This document shows, in pieces, positions 20,801 through 28,171 of a stretch of 32,451 nt of DNA. The stretch is from an uncultured Prevotella sp. (lineage in GTDB: Bacteria; Bacteroidota; Bacteroidia; Bacteroidales; Bacteroidaceae): the NCBI GenBank assembly GCA_945875635.1, contig CAMCLD010000023.1, positions 1-32,451 of the forward strand, given 5' to 3'. The notes under the pieces were generated by a model. The model had not been told where the DNA came from and made no database searches. It saw only the letters and a program-made list of their open reading frames with translations. The first letter of the stretch is position 1, and each line of letters begins with the position of its first letter. Position numbers and translations under genes: made by a program.

Positions 20801-23800
20801 CAGATACCAGCATACGCTGGCAAGCGTCGTCGGGTCAAGGATGTTGAATGTCTGTACGTCGCCATTGTCGTAGGTAGTAATAGCTGTCAGCGGAGAGTGG
20901 TTAATCTCGACAACAGCCTTTCCTGTATTAGCCTGCGGAGTTATTGTCGGGTCAGAGGATTCTGAATTTGTGTATTTTCCTACAAGACACGCCTGATTGC
21001 CACCGCCGAAGATATTGTGATTCTTGACAAAAATTTTGTTGCTCAAATCAAAGAAGTCAGAATTGATGTTTATGCCCTTGCCGTCGAGAAGGGTCTTAAG
21101 TTCAGCCACGCCCTTAGCCGATGCAGCCTTAATCTCAGCAACGAGGGCTTTCACCTCAGTCTCATCACTAACGATCTGCCTGTTGGCATCAACCCATACG
21201 GAGATGTTGCCGTCAGTGTCGGCACTTCTGTTCCATATCCATGAGCCTCCGTCAATTTGGACCTTAGTATTGCCGAGCACGTTGGCGTAAGTTGCCTTCT
21301 TGCCTGTGTCTCTATTGCCAAGCACCTGGAGATATTCGGAGTATGCCAAGCCGTCGTCAGCAAGAGGCAGATAGCCGTAGCCGCCGCCGTAGATATTGTT
21401 GCCGAGCATTCCGCCCTCAACGTGTACGAGAGTGTTGCCGTCAACCGTACCGTAGGCACAGCCACCGTAGATTCTGTTCCAGATGTGCGGGATGTTATTA
21501 TCGTTCTCATCAAGGGCTATTGTAGCTAAGCCGCTCTCCGTGTTGTCAATATGGAGGAGAGTATTGCCGTTTATTCTTCCGAGAGTAGAGTAGTCAAGTG
21601 ACTTGTCTTTCGTCAGTCCTTTGCCACCGGCATACACCTCGCCAAAGATGTCGCCGCCGAGGATATTGACGTAAGCCTTAAAGTTGGAAGCCTCATGCTT
21701 GATGAAGGAGCCGTCGGTCTGGCTGAGCGTTGTGACACTTGAAGGCACAGATGTGTAGTCAGGGTTTGCTGCTGTCTCGCCGACATTAGCTATGTCGCCG
21801 CCGCCATAGACGTTGCCGTAGATACGGGCATCGTCACTCACCTCAACCATTGTCGTGCCGATGACGCGGGCAACATCCACGAAATCGGCTGTTGTGCTTG
21901 ATGCCACGCCGGCGCCGCCTCCAAATACATCACCATAGATATTTGCGCCTTTGACATACACTTCCGTATTGCCGCCCACCTGACCTGTCTTGTCATCAGC
22001 CGACGAAGCGTCAGGGTCGCCGAAGCCGCCGCCATAGACACGGTGGAGGAAAGTCTTTCCGTCAACCTCCACCTTTGTGTTCCCTGCCACAGTACCAGCA
22101 TAGCCGCCGCCGAGCACACCGAGCACGGTGAAGTTAGGAATGCCCTTGCTGTTGTCGAACACCTGTCCTGTCTGAGTGCCGTCATCATACAATGCGAAAC
22201 CATTATCTGCCTTTGATACTTTTCTTGAACGAGAGAGAAGTTCTGGCTTAGAGAGCTGTTCATCTGGATTGTCTATCTCAGTATTGTATATGCCGTATTC
22301 ACCTTCCACATCGACGGTCACGACAGTGTTGCCCACCTTGGTGTTCTTGCCGAAGCCGCCGCCGAAGACATAGAAGTGAGGATGCTTGTTGTCAGTGTAT
22401 GACTGTTTCCATTCGTCGGTATTGAGGAGTTCGAACGGTGTCATGCCTTTCAGTACTTCGACAGTCGCAGTGCCAGTGCCGTCGTTCAAAGAGCCGTCTG
22501 TATATGAACCTACGATGCAGGCATCCTTTCCTCCGCCATAGATATTATGCGAGTTGATGAACTTACCATCATAATAGAAATCAGTCTTGTTGCTGCTCCA
22601 TGTCTTGAAGGCTGTGCCGTCCCACAGCTTGTCCCAGATGACGTTGATAGAGAACTGGTCTTCGAGTTTTCCGTCCTCGCCTTCCTCCTGTCCGCCGAGG
22701 TCTTGCGCGAGGAGGACAGATGTGTTGTCTGAGACATCGGCAGAGTTGAGAACGGCAGCTCCGCTGAGCAAGCCTTTGCCTCCGCCGTAGATTTCTCCGG
22801 CGAAGTTACAAGCGAAGAGGCTGACATTGGCATTACCGTCAACCACAGCGAGGTTGCCGCCGCCGTAGATGTCGCCATAGATGGAAGGAGCCAAGAGCGG
22901 CGAGCCGTTGAACCTGACATTGGTGTTGCCCGTCACCTTGCCCACGAGTTCCGGGCTCTTGGTTTTCTTAGCATCATAAGCATCGCCGGTATTCTTCTCT
23001 TTGCCGTTGCCTCCGGCAAATACAGAGCCTCGTATGTCGGCTGCTTCAGAGATGTTGAGCACAGTGGCATCGTCGTCTCCGTTGTCGATGCGTGCCATGT
23101 CGCCGCCTCCATAGACATTGCCATAGAACGTGCCGCCCTTGATGTTCACGACAGACTTGCCTGTGATGAGTGCCATGTCGGAGAGGGTGTTGAATGTCTC
23201 TGCACTCAGCTGTACATCAGCCACGCCATATCCGCCGCCGAAGACTGGGCAGTGGAACTCTCCGCCGATGATGTTCATCTCTACGTTGCCGTAGATTTGT
23301 CCGAGTTTGTCATAGACGCTGGCATCAGATGCTCCGTAATGTTTTCCATCATACTTATAATAATAGTCCGTTCCGCGTCCTCCGGCGAAGACACCTTCCG
23401 TGCAGTAGAACGTGCCGCCGTTGATAGTGAGAGAGACGACAGTCTGTCCCTTCGTGCCATATATGTTTCCGCCATGCCGTGAAGGGATAGCTTTCGGTGC
23501 ATTTGTCCACAGTCCGGGAGCCATATATCCACTGCCGCCGGCATATACGCCGTCGATAGGAGCGGCATCCGTGCCGAACTCTCCGCCATTGATAATCATC
23601 TCCGTCTTGGTGTCAAGCGGACTTATCTCTGTATATGTATGTGTGTCAGCATTATAACACTTATATTTCAGGAGATTTGTCTTAGCAGTCTCATACGGAC
23701 CAAACCTCATGATTTCACCGTCCCAATAACCGATTCTCTTATCTGGTGTATGCTGTCCGTCGCCGATGCCGTTCATACCTCCGGCACCCGCACCGAAGAT

Positions 23801-26800
23801 GCCTTTCTGAAGGTTGCCGTTATCGTTGCTGCCGAGATACTTGAATGTACCGCCGTTGATGGTAACCTTTGCATGACCATAGAAAGGATTCTCAATTTCA
23901 TTGGCATTAGTAAAGCCTCGTCCGCAACTGCCGCCATAAAGCTCAGTCACTACTATGTCAGAATGTTTCGGACTGCCGTTCTCATCCTTCATCGGGTCGA
24001 GCGTGATACTTGCGCGACCCATATAGGTGTTGTATGGAGCGTTTATTGTAGTATTAGTCTCACGGTAAGCACCCAGCGTTCCGTTTACCAAACGTCCTAC
24101 GTTGCCACGCTTGATGATGATATCCACATCTCCGAACATGGCTCCCTCATGGTTGCCTGCCATGATGATGCCTGCGTCGTAGTGGGCATACTGCCCTTGT
24201 GTGTTCAAACTTTTATGTTCGTCATTCCACTCTCTGTCAATATCCATCGTGATGGTACACTTGACCGGCATATTGGCAGTGCCCATGACACCATTGAGCT
24301 TTTCCTTGGTCTGACGACCTCCGGCACAGATAGTGGAATAGTGTCCAGACTTGAAGGTCATGGTGAAGCCTTCCTTGCCGTGAGGCATGGCTTCTTCCAT
24401 GGCTGTTATCAATGCTTCGGTATCGAGAGGAGAGAAGCGGTTGTCATTGTTTATGCCGCCGAAGACCTGGAACGACATGGTATTAGCGCCATCAAGCGTG
24501 CCATAGCCTGGGCTGTTTCCATACCCTTGCATAATAACGCTATCACCCATCTCAAGGCTGTTGTACTGGCAGTATAAGACGTCGTAGTCGCCATCCTTAT
24601 GCTTGAAAGTAATGTTCTCGAAACGTGTGTCGCCGAAGATGCCGAGACCTCCGCCGTTGCCATCTTTCATCTCTATGACACCCTGATAGTCCGTTGAGCC
24701 GTACTTACCAGTGATTGTGGTATTGCGGTTGAGATTGGAATTTTCTACTTTTGTTTTCCAATCTTCATAATTGCCAGAATAGTCATCTCCAGACAGATTG
24801 GCAGTTATGGCGAAGCCTTTGAGATTGACTTCTTTATAAGTTTCTGTAGCAGCATTGCTTGTTGACTTGAAAGTGGCGTTATTGTCACTCGTTCCTATAA
24901 GCACAATCTTGTTTTCTGTCCATGAGCCTTTCTTATTCAGAGCGGCATACGCTCCCTGCCATGTGAACTTAGGTTTATCTGCTGTAAGACCATCATTATT
25001 GTCACTGCCTTTATATGTGACACCATTGACAGTCGTTTCAGCCGGAATATATAATGTTACTGTTTTTTTATCTTGAGTAGTAGTCGTTGTCGTATATGCG
25101 GGACAGAGGTATATGACTCTTTCTCCACCAACCCATTCGTTGGCTATCTCTTCATTATTATATTTAATTATGATATTACACGTAATCTTAGGATTGCTGT
25201 CTGAGCCATTGTATGTGTATGAATTGGAATTTGCGTCTTCTATCTTGGTCTCGTTATTATACCATGTGTATGTTATGTCAAGATTTGTATTGTCCTCCTC
25301 CCATAGGCTATTGGCTACGTTCACCGTATATGTTTTTTTAGCTTTGTCATATTTCAATGATACATCGGTGATGCGCAGCGCGGGGACTTTTATTGCCTTA
25401 GACCTTGATGAGCCGTTTGATGCATACACATATTGCATATAGTCCTTGTATGGTACGGAGACTGTCTTGTCCGTCACTGAGGTTTCACCATTCTTAATCT
25501 CTTCCCATGTCTCATTGTCGGAAGAGATGTACCATGTGTAAGTCCCTTCTTGGTCTGCAGTGATCTCAAACAGTCTTTCTTTTTCTCCTGTCAGAGTGAT
25601 GCTTCCGAACGAGAAGGTTATCTTTGTCTGTCCCTCATCATAATTGTACGACCACATCTCCCGGTCATCCAGATTCTTTTCGATGAGATATTCATTGGCG
25701 TAAGCCTGGAATTTATATGCATCAGCAATTACGAGCTGAGTGCCGTTAGTGTTTGTGGCATTCGCCGGAGAAGCAAGGTAATAGCATTTCTCTTCATTGA
25801 TGGTAGCGTTGGCGTTATTCAATTTTCCGACCACAGGACCGAACTTGAAGTTAGTGTTCGTCTTGGGGTCTGTGTCAATAGCTGCGCCGTGAGCATAGAT
25901 GTTTATAGGAGCAATGTGCGGCTCGTTGTCATTAGGCGTGTAATTCATTTGACCTATGAAACCGCCAATACTTATTTCCTTATTCGAAGTATTGGCATTC
26001 TTAAACACCTTTATAGAGGCATCTGATGAGAGATTGTACAATCTCGTCTGGCAGTTGTTAGCATTTTCCAGATTACCCACTACCCCACCAATACGCACAC
26101 TTGCTGATAATGTGTACGTCTGGTCATCATCAGTAATCGCAGTATTGCGCACGATGATATTGCTGACCTCTGAATACGGAGCCAGCTCAGCGCACACTAC
26201 GCCTATGTTTACGCCACTGCCCGATGTGGCAAAGCCTGGTTTAAGCTCAAACTTAGCGTTATCGACAATAAAGTTTGTGATGACGGCATAGTCGGCAACT
26301 TTGTCGCTCGTTCCTTTTAGGTATGAGAAGAGTCCCCAATATACCCACTTTGAGACTTTCGGCTCCCACAAAATGTGCATATTGCTGATTGTATTTCCTT
26401 TGCCGTCGAACTTGCCACCGAACCTATTATCATAGTTGTCACACTGACCGATAGGCATCCACAATGCCTTGTCGAGCGTGATGTCTGCACCGAGCTTGAA
26501 GTATGTTCCGGAATATTTGTTGCCGTTGTTCACATCGTGCGCCAGCTTTGCGAGCTGCATGTCGTTATTGATAATATATGGACTGCTTGCCGTTCCGTCG
26601 CCGCCGCCAAACTCATCGGCATAGAGGTCGATGGAATAATACAGCGGGTCGATGGTGAAGTTGATGGTGTAACTATAGCCGGAATCGTTTGTAATCTCCA
26701 CCTTACATTCAAGAGCCTTGTCTTTGGCTTCTACGCTGCAGGTGCTGCCGGTGGATGATTGCACTACGCCATCCACTGTCCACTTATACTGGTAGTCGTC

Positions 26801-28018
26801 CGTTCCCTCAGCGAGAGAGACCTCGCAGTTATATGACCTGTTTGTTCCGTCTGTCGTGATGTTACTTGTCTTGGTGAATGTCGGGAAAGGAATCTGCTTG
26901 AGAGTCAAGTCTCCATTAGTGCTCTCCCATGTACACAAATCATTTTCTTCTACATACGAATTGAAGCTCGCCTGGTCAAAAGCAGTCACAGACGTTCCTC
27001 CGGCATCCTTGGTCGTGAGGTTTGTCCATGTCTTACCACCGTCTTCAGTATATTGGAAAGTGTTTGAACTGTTAAGCTGCCATGTGTCTTTATAGGTCGA
27101 AGAGCTGGGCAGGTTAGTGCCAAAGACTGGTCCGACAAGCGTAAGGTTGGCACTCGCCTTGATGTCTCCGTCAAGGTAGATATTCCTCGGAGCGGTCTTA
27201 ATGTTGCCATAAAACTCTGGGACGAACAGCGATGCATAGACTGCGGATGTTTTGTTTACGGTCAGCTTGGTTATGTCGATGTCAACATCTACGTATATGT
27301 TGGTGAGGTTGTAGGTGTTGGAATTGTTCAGGGCCTTGGCTATAAAGCCGCCGAACAGCATCCATTTGCTGTTCTGGTTATATGCTTCAGTCACCTCAAC
27401 CTTCGTGTTCTTTACTATGATATTCTGAATCTTGGTATTTGTTTGCACGGCACCTGCGAAAGGCGCAACAAGGCGGTCAGCTGTCGGATTGGTGATTGTC
27501 GTCACCTTATTATATATATAGGCATTGTCGAGGACTAAGTTCTGCACCACCGCTCCATTCAGTATCGTAGAGAACAGACCTATCGCTTGTGTGGAGTTGG
27601 TTACCTCCCACTGGAGCATCATGTTCTTGATGACATGACCATTGCCTTCAAAGTTTCCCTTGAAGTTTTTTCCATCTCCTGTAGAAAGGTTGCCTATCGG
27701 CACCCAAATATATTCCTTGAGGTCGATGTCTTGCTGAAGGCTGTAGTACGCAGTTTTGCATGCGACGCCGTTGATGGACTGGTTGTTCGTCACCTGATAT
27801 GCAAGGAAAGCAAGTTCTGCAGGGCTCGTGATAACCCAAGGATCGGCTTGCGTTCCCGAACCACTACTGAAGCTCGTTGCTTGGTGATTCGCCCACGAGT
27901 CTGTGGGGAGAGTTTCTGGCTGGACAAACGCGCCCAAGGCGGTCTGCACTGTCAGTGACATCATGAAAAGCACGAAGGCTCTGAAAAAGGTTTTTATTGT
28001 GTCTGTTGTCATCATCAT
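11888..28018 (-). CDS. Giant glycine-turn repeat (beta-helix) surface protein
   Basis: A protein of about 5,376 residues, counted from the first ATG (28018); a TTG two codons upstream is in frame but unlikely. The signal peptide is about 1-30. Two GLUG-like modules (about 55-330 and 470-790; 'D.DL..Y.W.PIG' then 'F.G.F.G.G..I.N') alternate with Ig-like segments (about 385-465 and 800-980). A Thr-rich linker and a beta-helix entry motif (GSDNNDGLTADKP, about 1004) lead into about 47 coils ending in (I/V)(F/Y)GGG-type turns (about 1184-3835, about 56 residues each). Coils carry 'G.V.GNT.V.V' strands and group into nine-coil super-repeats. Beta-rich segments follow, then a third GLUG-like module (about 4560-4660), a GICLPF...FRTYM domain and a type IX-like tail (VSVYTVSGQLYR...GLYIVGKVKVRV). 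No catalytic residues are recognisable. A giant surface adhesin is the best inference. It lies downstream of the fimbrillin genes. Confidence 0.85.
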   Translation of the reverse strand: MMMTTDTIKTFFRAFVLFMMSLTVQTALGAFVQPETLPTDSWANHQATSFSSGSGTQADPWVITSPAELAFLAYQVTNNQSINGVACKTAYYSLQQDIDLKEYIWVPIGNLSTGDGKNFKGNFEGNGHVIKNMMLQWEVTNSTQAIGLFSTILNGAVVQNLVLDNAYIYNKVTTITNPTADRLVAPFAGAVQTNTKIQNIIVKNTKVEVTEAYNQNSKWMLFGGFIAKALNNSNTYNLTNIYVDVDIDITKLTVNKTSAVYASLFVPEFYGNIKTAPRNIYLDGDIKASANLTLVGPVFGTNLPSSSTYKDTWQLNSSNTFQYTEDGGKTWTNLTTKDAGGTSVTAFDQASFNSYVEENDLCTWESTNGDLTLKQIPFPTFTKTSNITTDGTNRSYNCEVSLAEGTDDYQYKWTVDGVVQSSTGSTCSVEAKDKALECKVEITNDSGYSYTINFTIDPLYYSIDLYADEFGGGDGTASSPYIINNDMQLAKLAHDVNNGNKYSGTYFKLGADITLDKALWMPIGQCDNYDNRFGGKFDGKGNTISNMHILWEPKVSKWVYWGLFSYLKGTSDKVADYAVITNFIVDNAKFELKPGFATSGSGVNIGVVCAELAPYSEVSNIIVRNTAITDDDQTYTLSASVRIGGVVGNLENANNCQTRLYNLSSDASIKVFKNANTSNKEISIGGFIGQMNYTPNDNEPHIAPINIYAHGAAIDTDPKTNTNFKFGPVVGKLNNANATINEEKCYYLASPANATNTNGTQLVIADAYKFQAYANEYLIEKNLDDREMWSYNYDEGQTKITFSFGSITLTGEKERLFEITADQEGTYTWYISSDNETWEEIKNGETSVTDKTVSVPYKDYMQYVYASNGSSRSKAIKVPALRITDVSLKYDKAKKTYTVNVANSLWEEDNTNLDITYTWYNNETKIEDANSNSYTYNGSDSNPKITCNIIIKYNNEEIANEWVGGERVIYLCPAYTTTTTTQDKKTVTLYIPAETTVNGVTYKGSDNNDGLTADKPKFTWQGAYAALNKKGSWTENKIVLIGTSDNNATFKSTSNAATETYKEVNLKGFAITANLSGDDYSGNYEDWKTKVENSNLNRNTTITGKYGSTDYQGVIEMKDGNGGGLGIFGDTRFENITFKHKDGDYDVLYCQYNSLEMGDSVIMQGYGNSPGYGTLDGANTMSFQVFGGINNDNRFSPLDTEALITAMEEAMPHGKEGFTMTFKSGHYSTICAGGRQTKEKLNGVMGTANMPVKCTITMDIDREWNDEHKSLNTQGQYAHYDAGIIMAGNHEGAMFGDVDIIIKRGNVGRLVNGTLGAYRETNTTINAPYNTYMGRASITLDPMKDENGSPKHSDIVVTELYGGSCGRGFTNANEIENPFYGHAKVTINGGTFKYLGSNDNGNLQKGIFGAGAGGMNGIGDGQHTPDKRIGYWDGEIMRFGPYETAKTNLLKYKCYNADTHTYTEISPLDTKTEMIINGGEFGTDAAPIDGVYAGGSGYMAPGLWTNAPKAIPSRHGGNIYGTKGQTVVSLTINGGTFYCTEGVFAGGRGTDYYYKYDGKHYGASDASVYDKLGQIYGNVEMNIIGGEFHCPVFGGGYGVADVQLSAETFNTLSDMALITGKSVVNIKGGTFYGNVYGGGDMARIDNGDDDATVLNISEAADIRGSVFAGGNGKEKNTGDAYDAKKTKSPELVGKVTGNTNVRFNGSPLLAPSIYGDIYGGGNLAVVDGNANVSLFACNFAGEIYGGGKGLLSGAAVLNSADVSDNTSVLLAQDLGGQEEGEDGKLEDQFSINVIWDKLWDGTAFKTWSSNKTDFYYDGKFINSHNIYGGGKDACIVGSYTDGSLNDGTGTATVEVLKGMTPFELLNTDEWKQSYTDNKHPHFYVFGGGFGKNTKVGNTVVTVDVEGEYGIYNTEIDNPDEQLSKPELLSRSRKVSKADNGFALYDDGTQTGQVFDNSKGIPNFTVLGVLGGGYAGTVAGNTKVEVDGKTFLHRVYGGGFGDPDASSADDKTGQVGGNTEVYVKGANIYGDVFGGGAGVASSTTADFVDVARVIGTTMVEVSDDARIYGNVYGGGDIANVGETAANPDYTSVPSSVTTLSQTDGSFIKHEASNFKAYVNILGGDIFGEVYAGGKGLTKDKSLDYSTLGRINGNTLLHIDNTESGLATIALDENDNNIPHIWNRIYGGCAYGTVDGNTLVHVEGGMLGNNIYGGGYGYLPLADDGLAYSEYLQVLGNRDTGKKATYANVLGNTKVQIDGGSWIWNRSADTDGNISVWVDANRQIVSDETEVKALVAEIKAASAKGVAELKTLLDGKGININSDFFDLSNKIFVKNHNIFGGGNQACLVGKYTNSESSDPTITPQANTGKAVVEINHSPLTAITTYDNGDVQTFNILDPTTLASVCWYLSINETEHPQFSVFGAGFGVNTKVGSTEVLAQPGSFLNSDGTELTVDEKTIRYRNQVADMTEYRNLNDAIYNDYNDPKKVSTEDKILYYGSADGTGNDPKTFLRYRSSRMAWAYGLSGFTFKNIHGGGYSGYVCGDTKVVADNQLACRNIFGGGLGAKPYSTTNTYADESTAYDFGSVSNTCVFIKSAIVSQDVFGGGAGIASVQNGETYTDFPHMARVKKGTQVHVYGETITVNDRQMDRTIIFGSVFGGGDAANVGTDVSSTAILSDTGTNDYASELNIRGGAIFSYIFAGGKGRLNSECADYKKLGGIYGNTHVIVDYPHADMSYPYEGKDPADDKYMKATSGITNPNARPHIFNRIYGGCQNGTVYGNTLVDVENGNIGYNIFGGGWGNILDDEDMTDAKRITSADVTGNANVFINGGNALLTSYWLPDARNWEPASIMGKKIYSPQYDPEIRKFKINHNIYGGGNLACVIGGNTYVTMTNGILNDSTRVIGNDNTPFFSTNEWMEVYNKVGSPHFAVFGGGYGDNTNVAKDTHINVNMEKYKDMENKPNITEGEEYKHFVSGYSVMDVVGGGYSGKVTGDSHVNVSGLFCRRIFGGGFYNAVNNTYVDIDMVDCHDIFGGGLMGDILNSTNIKIGKEGSGTNNHKDIYVHGSIYGANDVSGYVNIGLDEDGEFKDLGGSGTNIKIYGGHIDGNVYGAGNGDYLYALDRKGNEKVTVNEHYLLNPDDPSSEQFDLVYTVPMRETMPSYKSASDAAKIVNINSWRPLTNKVNIQIAGNSISDTVSIKGDVYGGGNSATVLKVNPSSGSGTDMVGSVSLNIGSHVKIGRVFMGCNGDALFTASEDNAFMTNFRKLNGDLTKVNGDLDLGKTIDWLTDPSNKGISTLYLPTKNDERPLVYPHLLDLYFQPVEMDIQGELLWNGTVDGTGLEDCIIGSFFCGGNRGNMNVYPKTDGEKKGNVFEYSFPNGLTITDKIVGGCNNANYIWKSGENKIYHEGGYLLGLAKSVYPFIKLNVNCKFSPTVVDGAYVGGNVYGGCYETGTIRGDITINLQSDMLAGINKALLDKSNELISSNPKFSALNVYAAGYGMESYVYGNPNVRVAHGLSCSEPVISETFGPSGTSANFIYGGGQQGNVIGVTNVEVFNGHIYKSVTGGSYSGYIWGSTQVKVGYPKYYEVLFGKTGRYILNRTDQANKDIKDETTESPAIKQSVYLVTGDMVSEGVYNDIVAIDNGTRIDISDKSAYFKPIEAETPSVGWNNVHIKIGEAVYGGGYSLAHGASVMANNTTVLKFTDKYNLDAAFTTNDDHKAELASLPGGSTKNFGGNTTVLVADRVVMPGDADTNNNVDCDHITISHQEMKQVTDIKSGTDLQGYYYKDKDGNYRYIYMAGKYYYVLSDERTVDASKLPTDINTEDHNIYEYDNEGGIFGDGHLSYAQGFRSADLTGYGFASSSVDVPKILNTFQRMDILRLTDNCFTLLGARDYATNSTDKTPYSVSRVGEIQMFAKNVAFNDGKLYSGATSPITTKRARNYMGFANNIRYVGAINSNVAFTDSMYNNDGVKQTISYKDNKQALIDGYFGTGEDKGKETKFEQRNNGTAKNMIGIASGYALKIQNVQELKKEGDVIEDKPFYGPIYGVIEMNLIDVREDEGGGYVYADNIHKRAEEDPHSEDFLETTGNFVFPALQEGRYIVDDCFPNGFEMPEAAGTGAKRIMKAENGTDTSANNDEIHYWYVTGYNYYYNAHITGYTSKGENTFKSSNDEIMVLSGMKPGQEVKVIGLTKQRTYDNYECDLSKRNYTEGEKDQSGNAVKGKYTLKVLAPDDGTGFIATLPMNGTTAVTSETMLPSTVYTSYPKILFTLEDKADNSTSAYYEDHLSKPYKATVILSAPAKTYELDGDGNPFKDESGNYKLKEVKEKLPLDGKVYTKQENGKYDEVETGTTITNDGTYYYRTGDFDLYQPIKSLYTKTTEGDVVTWSDNVSSATLGPDLYSEVVRNYTYTIDLTIEYVQGPDINGNITIANCALPGEMIRLKKDKVTIDADESFAANGYYWRIGKDFNASDTWTVDGTATAYDVYKVGDEKGTGLFAGCYYNTTEDYLDVPAYYFMNGYKVQLGITLNQLDGIFSAPMSKNDTLLVHNYHQMDPHATGVDLHLAEAVERASSESSFAEPRIYLSDQQDLKAFTQFVNSVSGNGSHAQFVLQNNIIAPDDYVAPDCFMGIIHGNGNVISGIPQNSSFIKDNQGQIYNLGLASGNIASGNSEGGNFHCCFEYKPTDGKPLVYRLDGSKYDGYTEDDFRYGKVAYDLNQYYLEARNKLADNNNLQYVKDYYANGDYQYAYRKDELTANSTGISYLRTGSGTAIYPNYGNYETRHDKTHAIDCPRAHGYVAAHEATEEDVTDGNASTVGEMVPESMTGNYEPLFNAAKHDVEENVANTEIMNDYLFWGQSLQITPDAYPSRIHSNQVSDMTNRVYRAAGYYRDTNLSTFHYNAFKRDATMMNTYVYLPATTAIDFTCKNDLTAAAGYTGSVYYAPVKDVASAYSRLFVKPDVSRNLLVYTSADNESSTTDVYDAVYPFNYTETTPETEIQLHQIVEGSAGFSTQYLHLVERADESEDNNDFCVPIEFSVTDRAWYTRKPKFYSESANDAWEGICLPFTVNKAEASLNGEITHFYGTAPVDTDPADNHWNLHHEYWLRGMTTVSEAGDKAVFKRPGEGLFTGGGTERVTYTFSNDFFVQTYGSQSYNSDVNTYYAQEHTWDDYLPLKASVPYIMSLPGKSFYEFDLTSEFYNRTNTPQPAQTVTFNAYGYKGTITIPVTEAMNTATSSHAHTGTFIATDAVVGSIYGINDDGTGFSDQSSLILPFRTYMKKTASAAKHQTPYVSVIYIDQANGIEHISPDGSEREGEEGVDGDYLIVSPAGKNCIRIESTYSTTVSVYTVSGQLYRILDVRPGNATYSGFQSGLYIVGKVKVRVM
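19415..21016 (-). repeat. Nine-coil super-repeat, unit B
   Basis: This encodes about residues 2335-2868 of the larger giant (534 residues). The unit opens with NIFGGGNQACLVG. Its glycine turns follow in the order FGAGFGVNTKVG, HGGGYSGYVCG, FGGGLGAKPYS, FGGGAGIASV, FGGGDAANVG, FAGGKGRLNS, YGGCQNGTVYG, FGGGWGNILDD. Each matches the turn at the same position in unit A. The next turn (NIYGGGNLACVIG) restarts the cycle as a third, more degenerate copy. Confidence 0.75.
21017..22546 (-). repeat. Nine-coil super-repeat, unit A
   Basis: This encodes about residues 1825-2334 of the larger giant (510 residues). The turns run YGGGKDACIVG, FGGGFGKNTKVG, LGGGYAGTVAG, YGGGFGDPDAS, FGGGAGVASS, YGGGDIANVG, YAGGKGLTKDK, YGGCAYGTVDG, YGGGYGYLPLA. 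Five turns before it (FGGGYGVADV, YGGGDMARID, FAGGNGKEKN, YGGGNLAVVD, YGGGKGLLSG) match positions 5-9, so a truncated copy precedes this unit. The similarity is visible in protein and is diverged, not a recent exact duplication. Confidence 0.75.
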
Positions 28019-28021
28019 AAC

Positions 28022-28031
28022 CAAACGTTTG
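28022..28031. promoter_or_regulatory. 10-bp palindrome at the giant gene start
   Basis: A perfect palindrome, CAAACGTTTG, sits 4 bp upstream of the first ATG (28016-28018) of the larger giant gene. It is followed upstream by an AT-rich alternating run (28036-28050). At this position it would overlap the ribosome-binding region, so it could be an operator or a small translation-controlling structure. A 10-bp palindrome can also occur by chance. Confidence 0.25.
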
Positions 28032-28118
28032 TATTCATATATATATATTTTAAGTTTCGCATGTGCTCAACTTTAGAAGTTAAAAGAAGCCAAATGTTTC
28101 ACCCCTGAAAGGGTATTT

Positions 28119-28153
28119 GATTACTGATTGTTGATTGCTGATTATTGATTATT
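28119..28153. repeat. 7-bp tandem repeat
   Basis: Five consecutive heptamers of the form GATT(A/G)(C/T)T lie at 28119-28153, followed by a decayed sixth unit (GACGGGT). They sit about 100 bp upstream of the larger giant's start, next to a short GC-rich inverted repeat (CCCCTGAAAGGG) and just before the 13-bp array. A short array upstream of a surface-protein gene could change copy number by slippage and alter promoter spacing; that is inference. Confidence 0.8.
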
Positions 28154-28171
28154 GACGGGTATTGGCTTATC

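Noticed and set aside
12323..24577. Long plus-strand open frames opposite the larger giant (for example 19115-19942 and 23639-24577)
   Set aside because: They mirror the strand and repeat composition of the giant gene. Their products are low in complexity with no domain signatures, and the minus-strand frame is unbroken with clear protein repeats.
28100..28120. CCCCTGAAAGGG inverted repeat as a terminator or promoter
   Set aside because: The stem is only 3-4 bp and lies upstream of a gene start without a U-tract. The spacing to TTTG/TAnnTTTG-like boxes nearby (about 15 nt) does not fit the Bacteroidales promoter.
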